NCBI RefSeq assembly: GCF_000276665.1 | Contig: NW_004955404.1 | Span: 35,424,025 to 35,488,024 of the forward strand | Origin: Chinchilla lanigera | Taxonomy: Eukaryota; Chordata; Mammalia; Rodentia; Chinchillidae | Direction: 5' to 3' | DNA length: 64,000 nucleotides | Shown: in pieces, positions 33,300 to 45,742 of the stretch | How positions within the stretch are numbered: position 1 is the first letter of the stretch | How the letters are laid out: each line of letters starts with the position of its first letter | Program-made: the position numbers and the translations under genes | The notes under the pieces: model-generated | The model's database searches: none | What the model saw: only the letters and a program-made list of their open reading frames with translations | What the model was told of the DNA's origin: nothing

Positions 33300-34953
33300 A
33301 ATCACACTATAATTCAGTGAAAAGAATGAAAAATGATGTAAATTATGAAGCAAAAACTGCACTAGTATGTCTTTTTCTTTAAATTAATAAGAATTATTTC
33401 CTGTTTTATTTCTTTTAATTACGTTTTATTTATTTTTATCTATTAAATCTTCATGAATAGGCTTTGCTCAATCTCTAAAATCTGAAATATGAAGAAAGTA
33501 AAATTCAGAAAGTAAAATATGACACTTGTTAACTCATTTTAATGGAAACTTCTAGCATATATTTGTTTCGGATGTATAAATGACACATTTTTCATGTTAT
33601 CTATTAGATATTTTGTATTTTTCATTACAGCATTCCAAAACCAACCGTTACATTTTACAGGCAAGTGCTGCTTTGTATTTATCATTGTATCAATCACTAG
33701 AGATTATTTATGATTCTTGCAAAGAAACTTATATGACAAAAAGAGTGGGAACAAAATGGTACACTGATATAAATATATACTCTAAATTAATATTATAATG
33801 AGTTTCTTGAACATACTTTTGTTTACTAATTTTCCCTGGGAATTAGATCTCCATGTTTAAATCTTCAGTTTAAGAAGGTAGAATTTCTTTTCATTAGAGG
33901 TACAGTAATAACTTTGTAATTAGTGAAATCATTGTCACACTGCATAATCAGCTCATTGAACACATACATTATAGTAAGAAAAATGATTTTTAAAAATCCT
34001 CGATACTAACATAACTGTCCCATTAAAGTCTTGATTAACTTTATCACAATAAGACAATATCATTTCACTTTTATAAATTAGCAGACAAATTGGAAATATA
34101 TCAAACAGTTCTCCTGTATCTTTACAGAAGGGAAAGATGCTTAATTAAAATAATAGAATGCTAGCAACATTAATTTCTTATTGGGGGATTTAACAACTTG
34201 CTTTGGAATGTAAGTCCAAAATTATATTTCAGCAGTTTTATGGGAAATGTTTCAAAGAAGGCCATACGGCCCCTGGGCACGGCATGATGTACAGTAGTAT
34301 CAGAAGCAATTGATGTGTGTAATGACAATGGTGAGCATGCATTCCAGATGAGCTGACCCACCCTGATTCCACCCTGCTGTTCCTGTTTGGTCAGCAGGTA
34401 ACTTTCACCATCTGTTTCTCTGGTAGCAGCTGAATCTTTTCTCTTATTGTGGTGAAACAAGTTTAATACAAAATACAACTTGTAGGTCATGGTGTATTCT
34501 ATGTATCTGTGTATAATTTGGCAAGACTAATATTACCTTGGAATGTATTTTCTTCTGATTGTATGAGAAGAGTTTTTATCCTGAGCATAATCAGACCAAG
34601 GCATGTAAATTTTTTATAGGGACCGTACATATAATTACAGAGATTGCTGTAATTTGCTGTTTGTATTATTAACATCCTTATGATGATATAATAATCATTC
34701 CTTCTAGCTGTGTACTTTGCATGATTACTAAAATGGCCATGAAAACTGTAGAACCTCTAGGAAAACATGTATGCTCTATTGAGCAAAAATGTAGATATAA
34801 TTTTTGCATTGGTCTTTGTTTTTTGTGCCAGATAAAATTTGCATTAAGGATTTTTATATTTTATTAAGTTCTTTAAAAACTCTAATGAAGTAGAAAGTGA
34901 TAGCAGCAATTACTCTGAAGAGAAGTTTGTTGGTTCTGGCATTAGGTTTACAG
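33300..34953. other. Unique DNA; possible conserved element 34200-34800
   Basis: No repeats recognised. The 34200-34800 part is unusually free of repeat debris and rich in homeodomain-like and E-box-like motifs. The 106-codon minus frame at 34170-34490 has no recognisable domain. Confidence 0.4.
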
Positions 34954-35389
34954 TAATGGACAATTTTTTTTATTTTAAAGATAAAAAATGAAAACATCTT
35001 AACAAACACACATACATTTAGAAAATAACATAAAAAGAGTACAAGCAATACAGAATTTCAAACAAGGCTATAGGAAACTAACAATGGTTTTTATATTACA
35101 TATTGATATCCTCAATTTGGATGCTCAGATAAATAAATATAGACATGTAGGATTGATCATACACTCAAACATTAACTGTTCCTTTCAATAGAACAATCAA
35201 GGTCAGTAGTACAACTATGTTAGCTATCCGGTGTATACATATGCATTTTTTTTTCCTTCTTTTTTTCCTCTTTTCCTTATCCCAGTTCTTTCCTTTTGAG
35301 CAATTTCCTTCCCTTTCACAATGTCTATTGTACCTCCCAGATTTTAGTCACTCTTTCAGGTTCTTACACTAGTGAGCTAATGGACAATT
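34954..35389 (-). mobile_element. 5'-truncated L1 (3'UTR only) with perfect TSD
   Basis: A 412-bp antisense L1 3'UTR at 34966-35377. The T-rich start (TTTTTTATTTTAAAGA) matches the start of the larger L1 at 3228, and CCCAGTTCTTTCCTTTTGAG and CTCTTTCAGGTTCTTACACT have counterparts near 3490-3590. The 12-bp TSD TAATGGACAATT occurs at 34954-34965 and 35378-35389. It has no ORF2 sequence. Confidence 0.9.
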
Positions 35390-35694
35390 CTTTAGGCTTT
35401 GATAAAAAAAAAAATTACATGACCTAAATCTTTAAAAATATACTCTCTCTGATTTTGATAAAGGAAAGTTAATAACCACTCAAGCTTTTCAACCTTTCGA
35501 TCATTTACAGAAAGGGTTACAATGTTAGTCTAGTCCCCTGCCATCCACTGAAGCCCAAACAAAGTTCATGCATGAACTGGTCCACACTGAGTAGGAGTGC
35601 TGTAAATCACAAGGTTGTACACAATATTTCTGTTCAACCGGGTTAGAACATCTGTTTACATAGATGCAGAGCACAAGTAAAATGTTACTTTATT

Positions 35695-36150
35695 GAAATT
35701 CTTGCCTTTATTTCCCTGTGTTTGCTGCTATCATTTCCTTAGCTCTAGTCACTGTACCTTCCTGGCTGATCCTCAGTCTCCATCTTCAGCATTTGCAGTT
35801 TCTTCTGCCTGGATGATTCTTACACCAGAAGCCTTTACACTTGACTCCACTACTGTCTTCAGTTCCCTGATCCAACGTAACCTTCTCAGCCAGGCTTCCT
35901 TGGCTACTAAATGTGTAAAAGCATCTGCTAACAAGAACTATTGCTTCCTCTTTACCCTGCTCTATCTTCCTCAAGACATTCCTCAGCATCTTATGTGAAT
36001 TCATATTCACTAGTTTCTTTCATTCTCCTTCCAAGAAAATAGATTCCACGAGGCTCAATGTTTGCTGAATTATTTACAGTATAATCTTCAGATACTAAAA
36101 TAACATGGCATATAGAAGACATTCAAAAATAATTATTTCCTAAAGGACTT
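35695..36150 (+). mobile_element. L2 LINE 3' fragment
   Basis: TCTGCCTGGATGATTCTTAC, AACCTTCTCAGCCAGGCTTC, CTCTTTACCCTGCTCTATC and an AGATTCCACGAGGCTCAATG segment keep the order of the L2 3' end. The 101-codon frame at 35693-35998 is translation of this repeat, not a gene. Confidence 0.65.
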
Positions 36151-37149
36151 AATTCAGTAACCCCTTCATCAGTAACTTCTCTGCACAAACGTTTTGCCTA
36201 AAGAAGGTTCTGAGAGGCAGTGTTGAATAAATTATTAGATAAAAATTATTTTCTTAGTAGAAGTTTGCATATTAGGTAAGGTTTCTTTACAGTTTTCCAT
36301 TAAGGAATTGTTGAATTCAAAAATTTTCAAAGTTGCTGTTAAATTTTATAATATTATCATTTGTAAGTGCAAGTAACAGTATTGTATAGATACTCTTAAT
36401 CTACCTACATAATAAAGTTTTAATTTATATGTTTCTCTAAAACTTCTTTTTATAACTGAAAACTTCTCTTCCTAAACTATGCCCTCCAAATTATATACTA
36501 AAGCTGTGGAAAATCTCCTCTTTGTACTAAGAATGTTGTCCACTGATTCTCATCTCTTCCTATTACATAGAAAGTTGGTCATATACCTCTTCTCTGTGAG
36601 ATTTGACTGCATTAGACCAGCTCACAATAATTACAATGGAAAGTGTGCTGATTAGTTAATTAAATCTCATTTACAGTGAACAAATAAACTGAGACCAAAA
36701 GACATTGCTCTCTACTCCGTCATTAGCAGCTTGATGGTAAATTTTGCTTGTGTCCCAATTTAGAGATATTCTCCCTAGACCTATGGATTATATGTTCCCT
36801 TGTATTGTTAATTCTGTTTTATTGTTAATTCCAAGTGAGCACCAAATCTGAAATAAAAGCTTTATATTGTAAAAGCTAGGACTTCATGTCTACAGATAAA
36901 TTGCAGAATTTCAATTTTTTTCAACATATCCGATTCCTTTGGAATTTTTTAAATGCAATATTTAACATTAAAAAGACCTCATTTTTGCCACAAGTTAAGA
37001 ATATTGTAAGTCATTCCAGGATGTCATTTGTTAATATGTTTTCCTTCTTTTATTATTAAAATAAATTTTAAAAAAGAGTATTATGCTTCATTCTAGAAAA
37101 ATATTACATACCCTATATGTGCATGTATGTATGTTGCAACTTAAGTTTT
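36151..37149. other. Unique AT-rich DNA
   Basis: No gene or repeat recognised. 36590-36780 (AATTACAATGG, GATTAGTTAATTAAATC) is a possible conserved non-coding stretch. Confidence 0.4.
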
Positions 37150-37590
37150 TCCAAATAATGCAGACCTTTGCATTTTTAAAACTTTTAGAAATATTTTAAA
37201 ATCAACCTTCTTTGTTTCTGAGATTTGCAGAGTATTCTACTGCATAGTACTATTGCTTATTTAAGTATCTCTCCAAAGACTCTTTAAGTAGTTCTATTTT
37301 GTTTTGTTATTCCCCAAAATAATGTAATAAGTAGAATACATGTATTTAAGCATTTTGCATACACATATCACAAGGATAAATGTTACTTCATAAATGTATG
37401 GGCCATTTATCCTTTTCATTGAACTGCACGTTCCTGTCTTTGGATGACTTTTTAATTGATTTAATCACTCTTTCCTTTTAAAATTTGTACGGGCTCTGCA
37501 AGTTGAAGGTATTACCTTGGTGTCAAATGTTGTAAATATGTTTTGCTAGTTGTCATTGGTAATCCCTTTTTGAGAGATAAGACAATTGAT
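37150..37590 (-). mobile_element. Possible old L1 fragment, antisense
   Basis: GGGCCATTTATCCTTTTCAT, then TTGAAGGTATTACCTTGGTG and TCAAATGTTGTAAATATG resemble the antisense of the L1M ORF2 3' end. Weak, by eye only. Confidence 0.35.
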
Positions 37591-38497
37591 GAAAGCGAAA
37601 CTATGAAAGCCACTCAAATTAAATGACTATCAGAGACGATTCTTCAGCATCCTGCATCCAAGGAAAAGATGTTCAAGTACTTTAACATTTCAAAAAGAAG
37701 CATTAATTTAGCTTATTTTTAAAGACAAAGAGTAACTGGTATAATAAAGTAATCTTTTATCTGGAGTTCAGTGGCATAAATAATATTTAATAGCTTCAAA
37801 AGGTGTTCATCTATAATTTAGATTCTGTGCTGTCACGGAAGTTTTCCTCTTCCCGGTTTTTGTTTACCTTGTAACAATAGTTGCTTCTGGTAATACGGGT
37901 ACGTACTGCCTTCCCTCTATGCTACAGATTTTTAATTAAAGTAAAAAAAAAAAAAATTACTTTGAGAAACAATGTTGAGGAAGGAATAATAATAATGATT
38001 ACGTTGACAAGTTATTCAGAACACGCACCAAGTGGAATGCAGCCCTCTCCTCACCGCCGCAACCTTAGTGAGAGGTCCACCAAATCTCCGGTCTCTCTTC
38101 ATGATAGCTAGCACATATTTTGTAAGTCTCAGCTATGTTTGAGGAAAATTCTGGTGTATGGCTCCAATTTCTCCTCAGTGTGTGGACAGTTTGAATCATC
38201 TTGTGTAATATAATTTTTAATTATTGCAAATATTTATAGCATTATTTTCACTTTCACACTTTCTGCATTGAAAATTAGCATTTTAAAACTGCATTTTAAA
38301 ATTAGCAATTTTCTTCTTTTAAATTATGTTTATTAGTGCCACGGTGGTCTCTATTTTAATTTCTCATTTTAACAACACTCTTCCCACTTTTTTCTACCTA
38401 TGGAGATATCACTGAAATGCTTTCTGGAAGCGTTATTTATAAACAGTTACCTCTCTACACATACAAAATATTTATGTTAAATCCAATAACGAATGTA
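37591..38497. other. Unique DNA, no gene seen
   Basis: No recognisable repeat. The frame at 37881-38111 includes a Lys run encoded by a poly-A stretch and is not a credible gene. Confidence 0.4.
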
Positions 38498-38509
38498 TTT
38501 AATATGTTC

Positions 38510-38596
38510 CTTTTTTTTTTTTTGATACCAGCAATCGAACTCAGGACCTCGCACTTGCTGGGCAGACACTGTGCTGCTGAGCTATTTACCCAGCCC
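38510..38596 (-). mobile_element. ID SINE, antisense
   Basis: T-run, then GCAATCGAACTCAGGACCTC, GCTGGGCAGACACTGTGCTG and GAGCTATTTACCCAGCC. Perfect 12-bp TSD TTTAATATGTTC at 38498-38509 and 38597-38608. The head is more diverged than that at 24590. Confidence 0.95.
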
Positions 38597-38689
38597 TTTA
38601 ATATGTTCTTAAACAAAAAATTCGCTTAGGCTATATCAACTTTTACCAGACAGAGTGGACTTTCCCAAACACCAGATATATTTATGTGT

Positions 38690-38820
38690 CTTTTGATGAG
38701 TCCGTGTTTATATGCATGTATATGTTCATGTATTTGTATATATTTGTGTGTGTATGTATACGAGTATAAACATTGGAGGAAGGGAGAAAAAGAGAGATAG
38801 ACAGAGAGACAGAGAAAGTT
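38690..38820. repeat. Degenerate TG/TA then GA-rich simple repeat
   Basis: TGTATATG/TGTGTG-type sequence followed by GAGAGATAGACAGAGAGACAG. Imperfect low-complexity DNA that creates the small minus-strand frames here. Confidence 0.7.
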
Positions 38821-38976
38821 GGACTTACATTTGGTACATTTTCTGTACTCAAAAATTCTTCCAAAGACAATATTAGGAAAACTGATTTTTAAAAACGCAG
38901 AGCATCTGGAATAAGTCCCTGCCTCTATTGTCAACAAGCTGTCTGATTAGCAGTGATCTAGCAATTCTATGTCTCA

Positions 38977-39353
38977 TATCTTTGTTTTCTGTTGCTATAG
39001 CTGAGTACCTTAAGCGGATAATTCATAAACAGTTTATTCAGCTCTGGGTTTTGAAGGCTTGGATGCTCAACTGTGAGGGCATACTTCTTAGGGAAGATTT
39101 GCTGCAAGTCCTAAGGCAGTGCGAGGCACGACATAGTCAGAGGGTTAGATTCAAGAGACAGAGTCAAACTGGATTTTATAACAGACCCGCTGTTGAGATA
39201 ACCCATTAATCTATGAATGGCCTAATCCCTTCAGAAGGGCGGAACACTCATTGCCTACTCATCTCTTTACGGTCCCATTTGTCCCCACATCTTAATATTT
39301 CCCAGTGTGGATTAAAGTTCCACATAAGTTTTTGTTCAGATATTGAAACCATA
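38977..39353 (-). mobile_element. ERVL-MaLR LTR (MST/MLT1-like), antisense
   Basis: GTTGCTATAGCTGAGTACCT, AACAGTTTATTCAGCTCTGG, CCCATTAATCTATGAATGGC, CAGAAGGGCGGAACACTCAT and a GAAACCATAG end. This is the antisense order of a MaLR LTR, from its 3' end to its 5' end. The 93-codon frame at 38928-39209 is repeat translation. Confidence 0.6.
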
Positions 39354-39361
39354 GAACCTTG

Positions 39362-39515
39362 GTATACTTATTTATAAAATACAAATCATAGTAATGTCCA
39401 TCCCATAATGTGTTGTGAGGATGAAATGAATTAATATGTATAATGTTTTCAGAAGAATGCCTGGCACACAGGAAATTTGGTGAATATCTGATTGAATTAT
39501 TACTGTTATTATTCC
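39362..39515 (+). mobile_element. MIR SINE
   Basis: TTATAAAATACAAATCATAG, GTTGTGAGGATGAAATGAAT and GAATGCCTGGCACACAGGAA are the MIR 3' core and tail landmarks, in order. Ancient mammalian SINE. Confidence 0.75.
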
Positions 39516-42179
39516 ATTTTAATCCTACATAGAGGAAAATTTTTCCTATTTCCTGGTAGCCAGCAATGGCTCTGCTCTATTTGGAGTTCAGAAGCAAGTT
39601 GGGTTTGAGAATAATGCAAACAGTGACAGTGAAGAAGAGAATACCAATTAGCAGAATGGCAGCTGAAAGGCCTGAACACAATTATTCTCCAGAGACAAAT
39701 GCTCTGGGCACATAAGAAAGCTGGCAATAAGGTGAGAAAGGTAGGCTTGTATCAAACTGTGACCAATATAATTGGCATATCAAAAAACTTAAGCATCCCA
39801 GTCCTACGGCCAGCTTCTAGAGTATTGCTTTGATAATGATGGTCTTTCTTTCCAAACATTCTTTTGATTGGATATTACACAGTTTTAAAATTTATTTTCA
39901 GTTTTTAAGGCAAGCATATGGTAGAGATGGCAGAATTTTGTGAAGATTAAATTAAATAATTTAGTAGAATCCCAAGTACATAGAAATACTCTACAAATGA
40001 TAGATTTGATTGATATCAATTATTTTTCTGATAAGCATTATATTTATGGTTTTCATTACAATTTAACAAAGGGAAACCAAAAATGGTCAAAACTGCATAT
40101 ATTTTTAGAGGCAGGAGGACAAGATTAAGGTAAGATTTTTTAAAGCACAATTAAAAATGTTCATTAGATTTGTTTCATCATTTGGCTGCTACATCTTAGG
40201 TAGACAAAAATAATTTTAATACTTTGCTATTGAATGTTAAATCACGTGCCCATCACTTTCCCAATAAACTTTACTCCTAAGACATTGTAGGAAAAATGTT
40301 TAACAAGGGACAACATAAAAAGCTGAAAGGAATAGCATCCAAGTGAATAAGATATCACATCAGCATCCTAACCATTTCACAGCCTGAAGACAACTGTGAT
40401 GCAGCCAACACAAGGGCAAGCAGAGACTGCCAAGGAGCCAGATGCTATTGCTGGAAAGAAAACTTTCTCAGCTCAGCATCTGGCTATTCTAAATGCAGTC
40501 CAGACAGCACAAGGACACACAGAATTCTGTAGAAGGGGATGAAGAGTTCTTTCCTAAACATTGTATATACCTTAAAGGCTAATATTTGTAATATGTATTA
40601 TTAATTTAAAAACTCATATCAGATGATTTCTATTCAACATTCCTTCCTGTCAGTGATCACATCTGTGAAGATATTTACCAACAATAATGGTTGTAGTGTC
40701 ATGTTTTGTACTTGTGACTTGAGGGGAAGTAAGAGTCTATTAGATCATGTATTTAGTATAACCTCCCATGCATAAAGAGATCTTAAGAGGAACTTTTGAT
40801 TTTTTCACTCTTGTATTCATTGAAAGATGCAAGACTTACAGACTTTGGAAAATGAGGTGTTTCCCCTAATAGAAATAGTCTTCAAAGGGATGCAAACTTA
40901 CTCACTGAAAAACATGGGATAAATCAGATATTAAATGGCCAAAGCATGAATTAAGGTTAAAATCAGATAAAATCATATGTTTATCTGAATTTATTTTACA
41001 ATCTTTATATTTTGGGAAAGTTTCTAATTGGATAAGAATAAAGTATGTATGAAAAGATATATATTTTCAATGTATGTTATGAATAACAAATACATTCTGT
41101 TGTGCAGAATTTAAATCACAATATTCTACAAGAGTATTTGTTCATCTAAAAGTATGAAAATTGTTATATATCTAGCCTTTAAATGAATAATCTTTAACTT
41201 ATTTTTAAAATATGATCCAGTAATGAAAGCATAAGATTTAATTTTCTAACAATATGTATCTGATATTAGATAATTTAAGTTTAGAAGACTGAATATTAAA
41301 TAATAAAATGTAATCCAATAATTCTTAGTTAATGTCATATTATGTTCAAAATGTTTAGAAATTGCTGGAACCACTTTAAAGACAAAAGATGAACTGTTTT
41401 CTAATCAGGAGTGCACTATTTTAGGAGTCAACTGCTCTCCAATAATATTGATTTATTCATTTTTTTTGTTTATCCATGTGTATCTGCCAGGTCAATTTTC
41501 TTTTCATTTTTAATTGTCGTAATACCACTATAATGATAAAAATAACTTCAATGAAAACACAGTTATTTATGCTAAATATCACGGCTATTTTTCTACTTGT
41601 GAAATCAAATATATCTGAACATTAGCAGTCCTTTTTTTTATACATGTGCTTTTTAATTTAAAGAAAACATTTCACATATGGGACACTCTCCAAATCATTT
41701 GCTTTCTGTTAAATCAATAGTTCTACTTGCGAACTCTCTAGAGTTTTTAAAGTTGCTGAAGAGACCTCAAATTAGATTATGTGAATTAACAGTCTTGTTG
41801 CTACCTACATATTCAGCTTTCTGTTTTTTGTTGGATATGAATTGCTCCGTAGTCTCTGGTTGGCTAATCTCTTCGCTTTACATAGGAGTCAAATCTATAA
41901 GACTCATCATAATTCTGGAGTCTATGGCCACCTTTTTTTCTTAGTTATGTTCAAATAGTGTCCATAGATTACATACATATATTGAGCATCCATCACTGTG
42001 CACATTGGAATTCCAAAGATTATTTTTTATTGAAAAACAGAGTAAAAGATGAATAAAAACCAAGCAATGGAACATGGTGAATTTAAGTTATATTGAATAA
42101 TCTATGGAGATGATAGGTGCATTGAGAAAATGGCAGAACAATGTACAGAAGATGAACAACATAATTTATTACTGCATTG
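39516..42179. other. Unique AT-rich DNA, no gene seen
   Basis: No gene, and no clear repeat across 2.6 kb. Small frames (39940-40128, 41678-41944) show no recognisable similarity. 40370-40560 is slightly GC-richer and could be an old LTR fragment. Confidence 0.4.
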
Positions 42180-43440
42180 GCAAGAGGAGTAGCTTTGTGT
42201 TAACACTGAAAACTCATTTCTAGCTGCATCCAGAAGTTGGGGGTCAGCCTGGGCTGACATTGCTCTGAGCTGTGTGGTAGTCTTTACCAGGATCCTGTCT
42301 GAGATTTGCAGAGGGATCCACAGAAAGAACATCAAAGTCAGAAAGTACTAGCTTTTATCAGAACTGTTCATTGAGGGACAGGGGACACTAAACAACATTA
42401 ACTCTAACAAATAAGGGTAGTACACTTGGGGAAGGTTTTAAGCAGTTAGAGCCAGTGATAGCAACCACTGGTGGAGAAAGCACATACCCGAAATGGAGGG
42501 CATCAGAGCCCAGATATGGCAAATGTCTGTTTTAAGCATAGTACACTTGGGAGAGAGCCGTACAGGCAATTTGGTGAAGGCTGAGTACCTGGAGACAGTT
42601 GGAGCAATTTATTGGAGAGGGCAATGCACTTGGGAGCTTCCAAGCAGACTGAGTCGGAAGTGGGCACTGCCAGTAGCGAAAGTACACCCTCAACAAGGGA
42701 TGGAAACTGCTGTGAATTCAAGTTGATTTTTCTTTTGTTTTTCTAGAATTTTGGAGAGTGGTCTAACAACTAACAGGTCTTCTTTTGAATCAACTGAAAG
42801 TCTCTACCCTTTAAGCAGGAAGAGGTTTCCAATGTACATGAGCCTACTCTGAACCACCGTGGTGGCTGAAAGCCACAGCAGCAGGGGAAACACAATGCAA
42901 ACGCACTTGAAGGGGGCCTAATTATGCTGCTAGAGTGGCCACAGCATACCTTGGGGCTTGTGGTCAAAGGTCTGATTCTGTGAGATCCAAATGAGCGAGA
43001 CTGGAGTGGAGCGTGAGACTTGCAAAGGGGGCATAAAATGCTCCTCCCAGGAAGCCGAGGACCATAACTCTGGAAATCAAAGCCATGAACTTCCTTAGAA
43101 CCTTCTCCTAGGGCCCTTTTGCCTGTTTCCCACATCAGCCCATTTCTTGCTTACTACCTATTCTATCAACTGCTGACAGTTTTAGGAGTCAGGTATTTGA
43201 TGAGTCAGACCGCTCTCCAGTCTTCTGTTTCCTTATTGGCTCTGGCAAGACATGTAGTGCAACTAGGAGGGTAACAACTGCAAACTCCAAGAAGTGAGTA
43301 ATTGCCTTCTGAAGCCATATGTGGTCCTAAATTCATCCTTTGTAAGGCACAGTCAAGATACTGTAGGCAGCATCTGCTAATAGTGGACAATCTGTAGACA
43401 GATACTGTTCATGGCGGCTAGTGTGGGCCTGTGGGAAGGG
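42180..43440. other. GC-richer block of unknown identity
   Basis: This block stands out from the AT-rich flanks and holds several opposing 60-121 codon frames without recognisable domains. It has a recurring ACTTGGGAGAGAG / CACTTGGGAGC motif (42546, 42627). Candidates are an L1 5'UTR, an LTR retroelement internal piece, or unique sequence. I cannot decide. Confidence 0.4.
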
Positions 43441-44588
43441 TGATATTACTATACTAAGTTTTTTTATTGTTTGTTAACTATTCTGTTTCTCTGGGTGTAA
43501 ATGCTTCCTCTAGCTCTTTACCCTCTGTCAACTCCCATTATTTACTACCTTTACTTCAAAACAATAGCTCTTAACTAATGATTGTTTAAACGGCTGTCTC
43601 TCACAGTGTTATCTTTTCTTTATTGTTTCACTATCATATGTGAGAAACTGGTGTTTCCAGTTCTACATGTAACAACCTCCTAAAAATCAATTGTAAATCT
43701 TCAGTACAATAAGTTATTTATTGTGTAACTCTTCATTAAGAAACAGAAAATTATTTAAGACCATACAATACTTTCTCAGTAGACAAAGCTAAGCAGCTAT
43801 TTGATAATGTCTGGCAAAGGGTAATTGAATATAACATGGAGTTTGCATACAGGATTAAATAGCTGTATTCAGATTTTAGTGCAAAAGATTATGTTCCAGG
43901 AAAAGAGCCCTTCAACTGCCATCTATTTATTTCAAGGCAATAGTAATCCATGTATCATGAAATGAAAATGTTATTAACTTTAAACAATTCAGTTAAAAAT
44001 TTTATAAGCTAGTTTACATAGGTACTTAAAAGGGTATTATTAAAAGCAGCTAGTCAGTCTTAAAAAAAAACTCTCATCTGAATAACAGGCATAAAAATAT
44101 ACTTCATCTAGTGCATTTTAATTTATCAGTTTAATCAACTTTGGTATGCACATTGCCAATTCTTTTGCCTTTAAATAAAAATATATGGCAATCGATCAGA
44201 AAGAATATGTTTTCTCTGTGACTTTGAAACTACACTAATCTTACTGTAGTTGTGCTTCTGCAGTGGATGACTTTCACAACAGGAAATCAGGCCAATTTAA
44301 AGTCCAGGCACCAACCAATTTGAGAACCACCAGCTTTATGCAGTAATATAATTATTCCCTCCGAGGCTCTTAATTGTATTCATCACACCATGATTTCTGC
44401 ACAAATTAAGCATGCATTTACTGCTATATATAACTTGCTTTGCAGTTAACATTCTGGAAACAAATTTCAAGGAGATAGAATTTTGGACTTAGTCATCCCC
44501 TGAAATCACAAGTTCCAAATGTTCTGTGCACTTTAAGGTCACATTTTCTTCATTCTACCCTCTAAATAAATGAGATCTCATACTGTTT
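43441..44588. other. Unique DNA; possible conserved element 44220-44460
   Basis: No repeats recognised. 44220-44460 includes TTAATTGTATTCATCACACC and ACAAATTAAGCATGCATTTA, typical in style of conserved non-coding DNA, but conservation cannot be judged from one sequence. Confidence 0.35.
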
Positions 44589-44591
44589 GAA

Positions 44592-44631
<40 letters not shown>

Positions 44632-44632
44632 T
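44589..44632. repeat. GA dinucleotide microsatellite
   Basis: A GA run with one GACA interruption, about 44 bp. Confidence 0.95.
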
Positions 44633-44663
44633 AAATACCTGGAACTGGATCTATATGTATATA

Positions 44664-44759
44664 GAAACACTAAATGTATAATGCTGTGAACACAGGCCTA
44701 ACAGAGAAAAGACTAAGGACTTAGTGGATGGTAGTAGAAGAATTCTGCCTTCCAGATTT
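44664..44759 (+). repeat. ~96-bp direct repeat, copy 1
   Basis: Aligns with 45646-45742: shared AAATGTATAATGCTGTGAAC, GGCCTAACAGAGAA, CTTAGTGGAT and CTTCCAGATTT blocks with scattered differences. Spacing is about 980 bp. The pair could be an old local duplication or two copies of an unrecognised repeat. Confidence 0.9.
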
Positions 44760-44999
44760 TATGTCTATATTTCTTTTTCATTACCCTCACAATTTGCAGA
44801 GACCCACAGTATAAATATTTCCTCCAATCATATAATTTTTGTGGAAAGAAATCTGAGCTAAATCTGTTATATATGAAATCACAATCAAAAACTGAAAATA
44901 TACTCAATATCAAGTGTCAGTTACCTATGGAATAAGTGCATACTTAAAATAGAAATGAAATTTCTATAACAATATTTCTATTTTATTGAATTTGTCACC

Positions 45000-45170
45000 T
45001 TATAAGTTCCATGAGGGTAAGATTTTTTTCTATCTCTGTGTCTACACATATATCATCTATCATCTATTCTGTGTATATTCATCTATCTACCTTTATTTCT
45101 ATATTATCATACCTCTAAATAGTGTCTACAGTATAGATGGCATTCAATAAATATTTGTTGAATGAAATGC
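45000..45170 (+). mobile_element. L2 LINE 3' end fragment
   Basis: AGTTCCATGAGGGTAAGATT and GATGGCATTCAATAAATATT followed by TGTTGAATGAA are the hallmark end of L2. A TCTATCTATC-like low-complexity insert lies between them. Confidence 0.7.
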
Positions 45171-45463
45171 TAATAAACCTTCCTCTGTGTTAATACTATC
45201 ATATTAGATGACTTAGAAATTTCTAGAGGCTGGAGCTCTAGGGTGTCAGCCTAGTAATTTGCATTATTCTGGTCATTCATTCACAAATCTTTGTGAATGT
45301 CGCAAGTCAAAGAACAGATAAAAAGGAATACAAAGGCTTGGTTTTCATATAATGTGGTGGTTGAAACCATAGGCTTTCACATGGCTTGCCCTGTATTAGA
45401 TTAATGACAGTTTAAAATGATTTAAAGAATCTAATACTGGGTTGTTTGCTTTTTCTTTTGATG

Positions 45464-45598
45464 TTGTTTTTTGAGATAGGGTCTCACTTACATAGCTCAG
45501 GCTGGCCTTGAACTCATTACGCTGTCCAGGGTGGCCTCGATCTCCTGCCTCTGTCTCCTGAGTGGTGGGATTACAGGCATGAGCCACCACACCTGGTT
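45464..45598 (-). mobile_element. B1 SINE, antisense
   Basis: TTGAGATAGGGTCTCACTTA, CAGGCTGGCCTTGAACTCAT, GATCTCCTGCCTCTGTCTCC and GATTACAGGCATGAGCCACC give the full antisense 7SL/B1 order. The minus frame beginning MVAHACNP at 45590 is the familiar SINE translation, not a gene. Confidence 0.93.
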
Positions 45599-45645
45599 CC
45601 AGTTTGTTAATTTATGAAAGGAGTTTATATATATTAGGATGTAAG

Positions 45646-45742
45646 GAAACTCCAAATGTATAATGCTGTGAACATAGGCCTAACAGAGAAGATACTAAGG
45701 CCTTAGTGGATTGTAGCAGAAGAATTTCTATCTTCCAGATTT
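45646..45742 (+). repeat. ~97-bp direct repeat, copy 2
   Basis: Partner of 44664-44759. Similarity stops abruptly on both sides. Confidence 0.9.
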
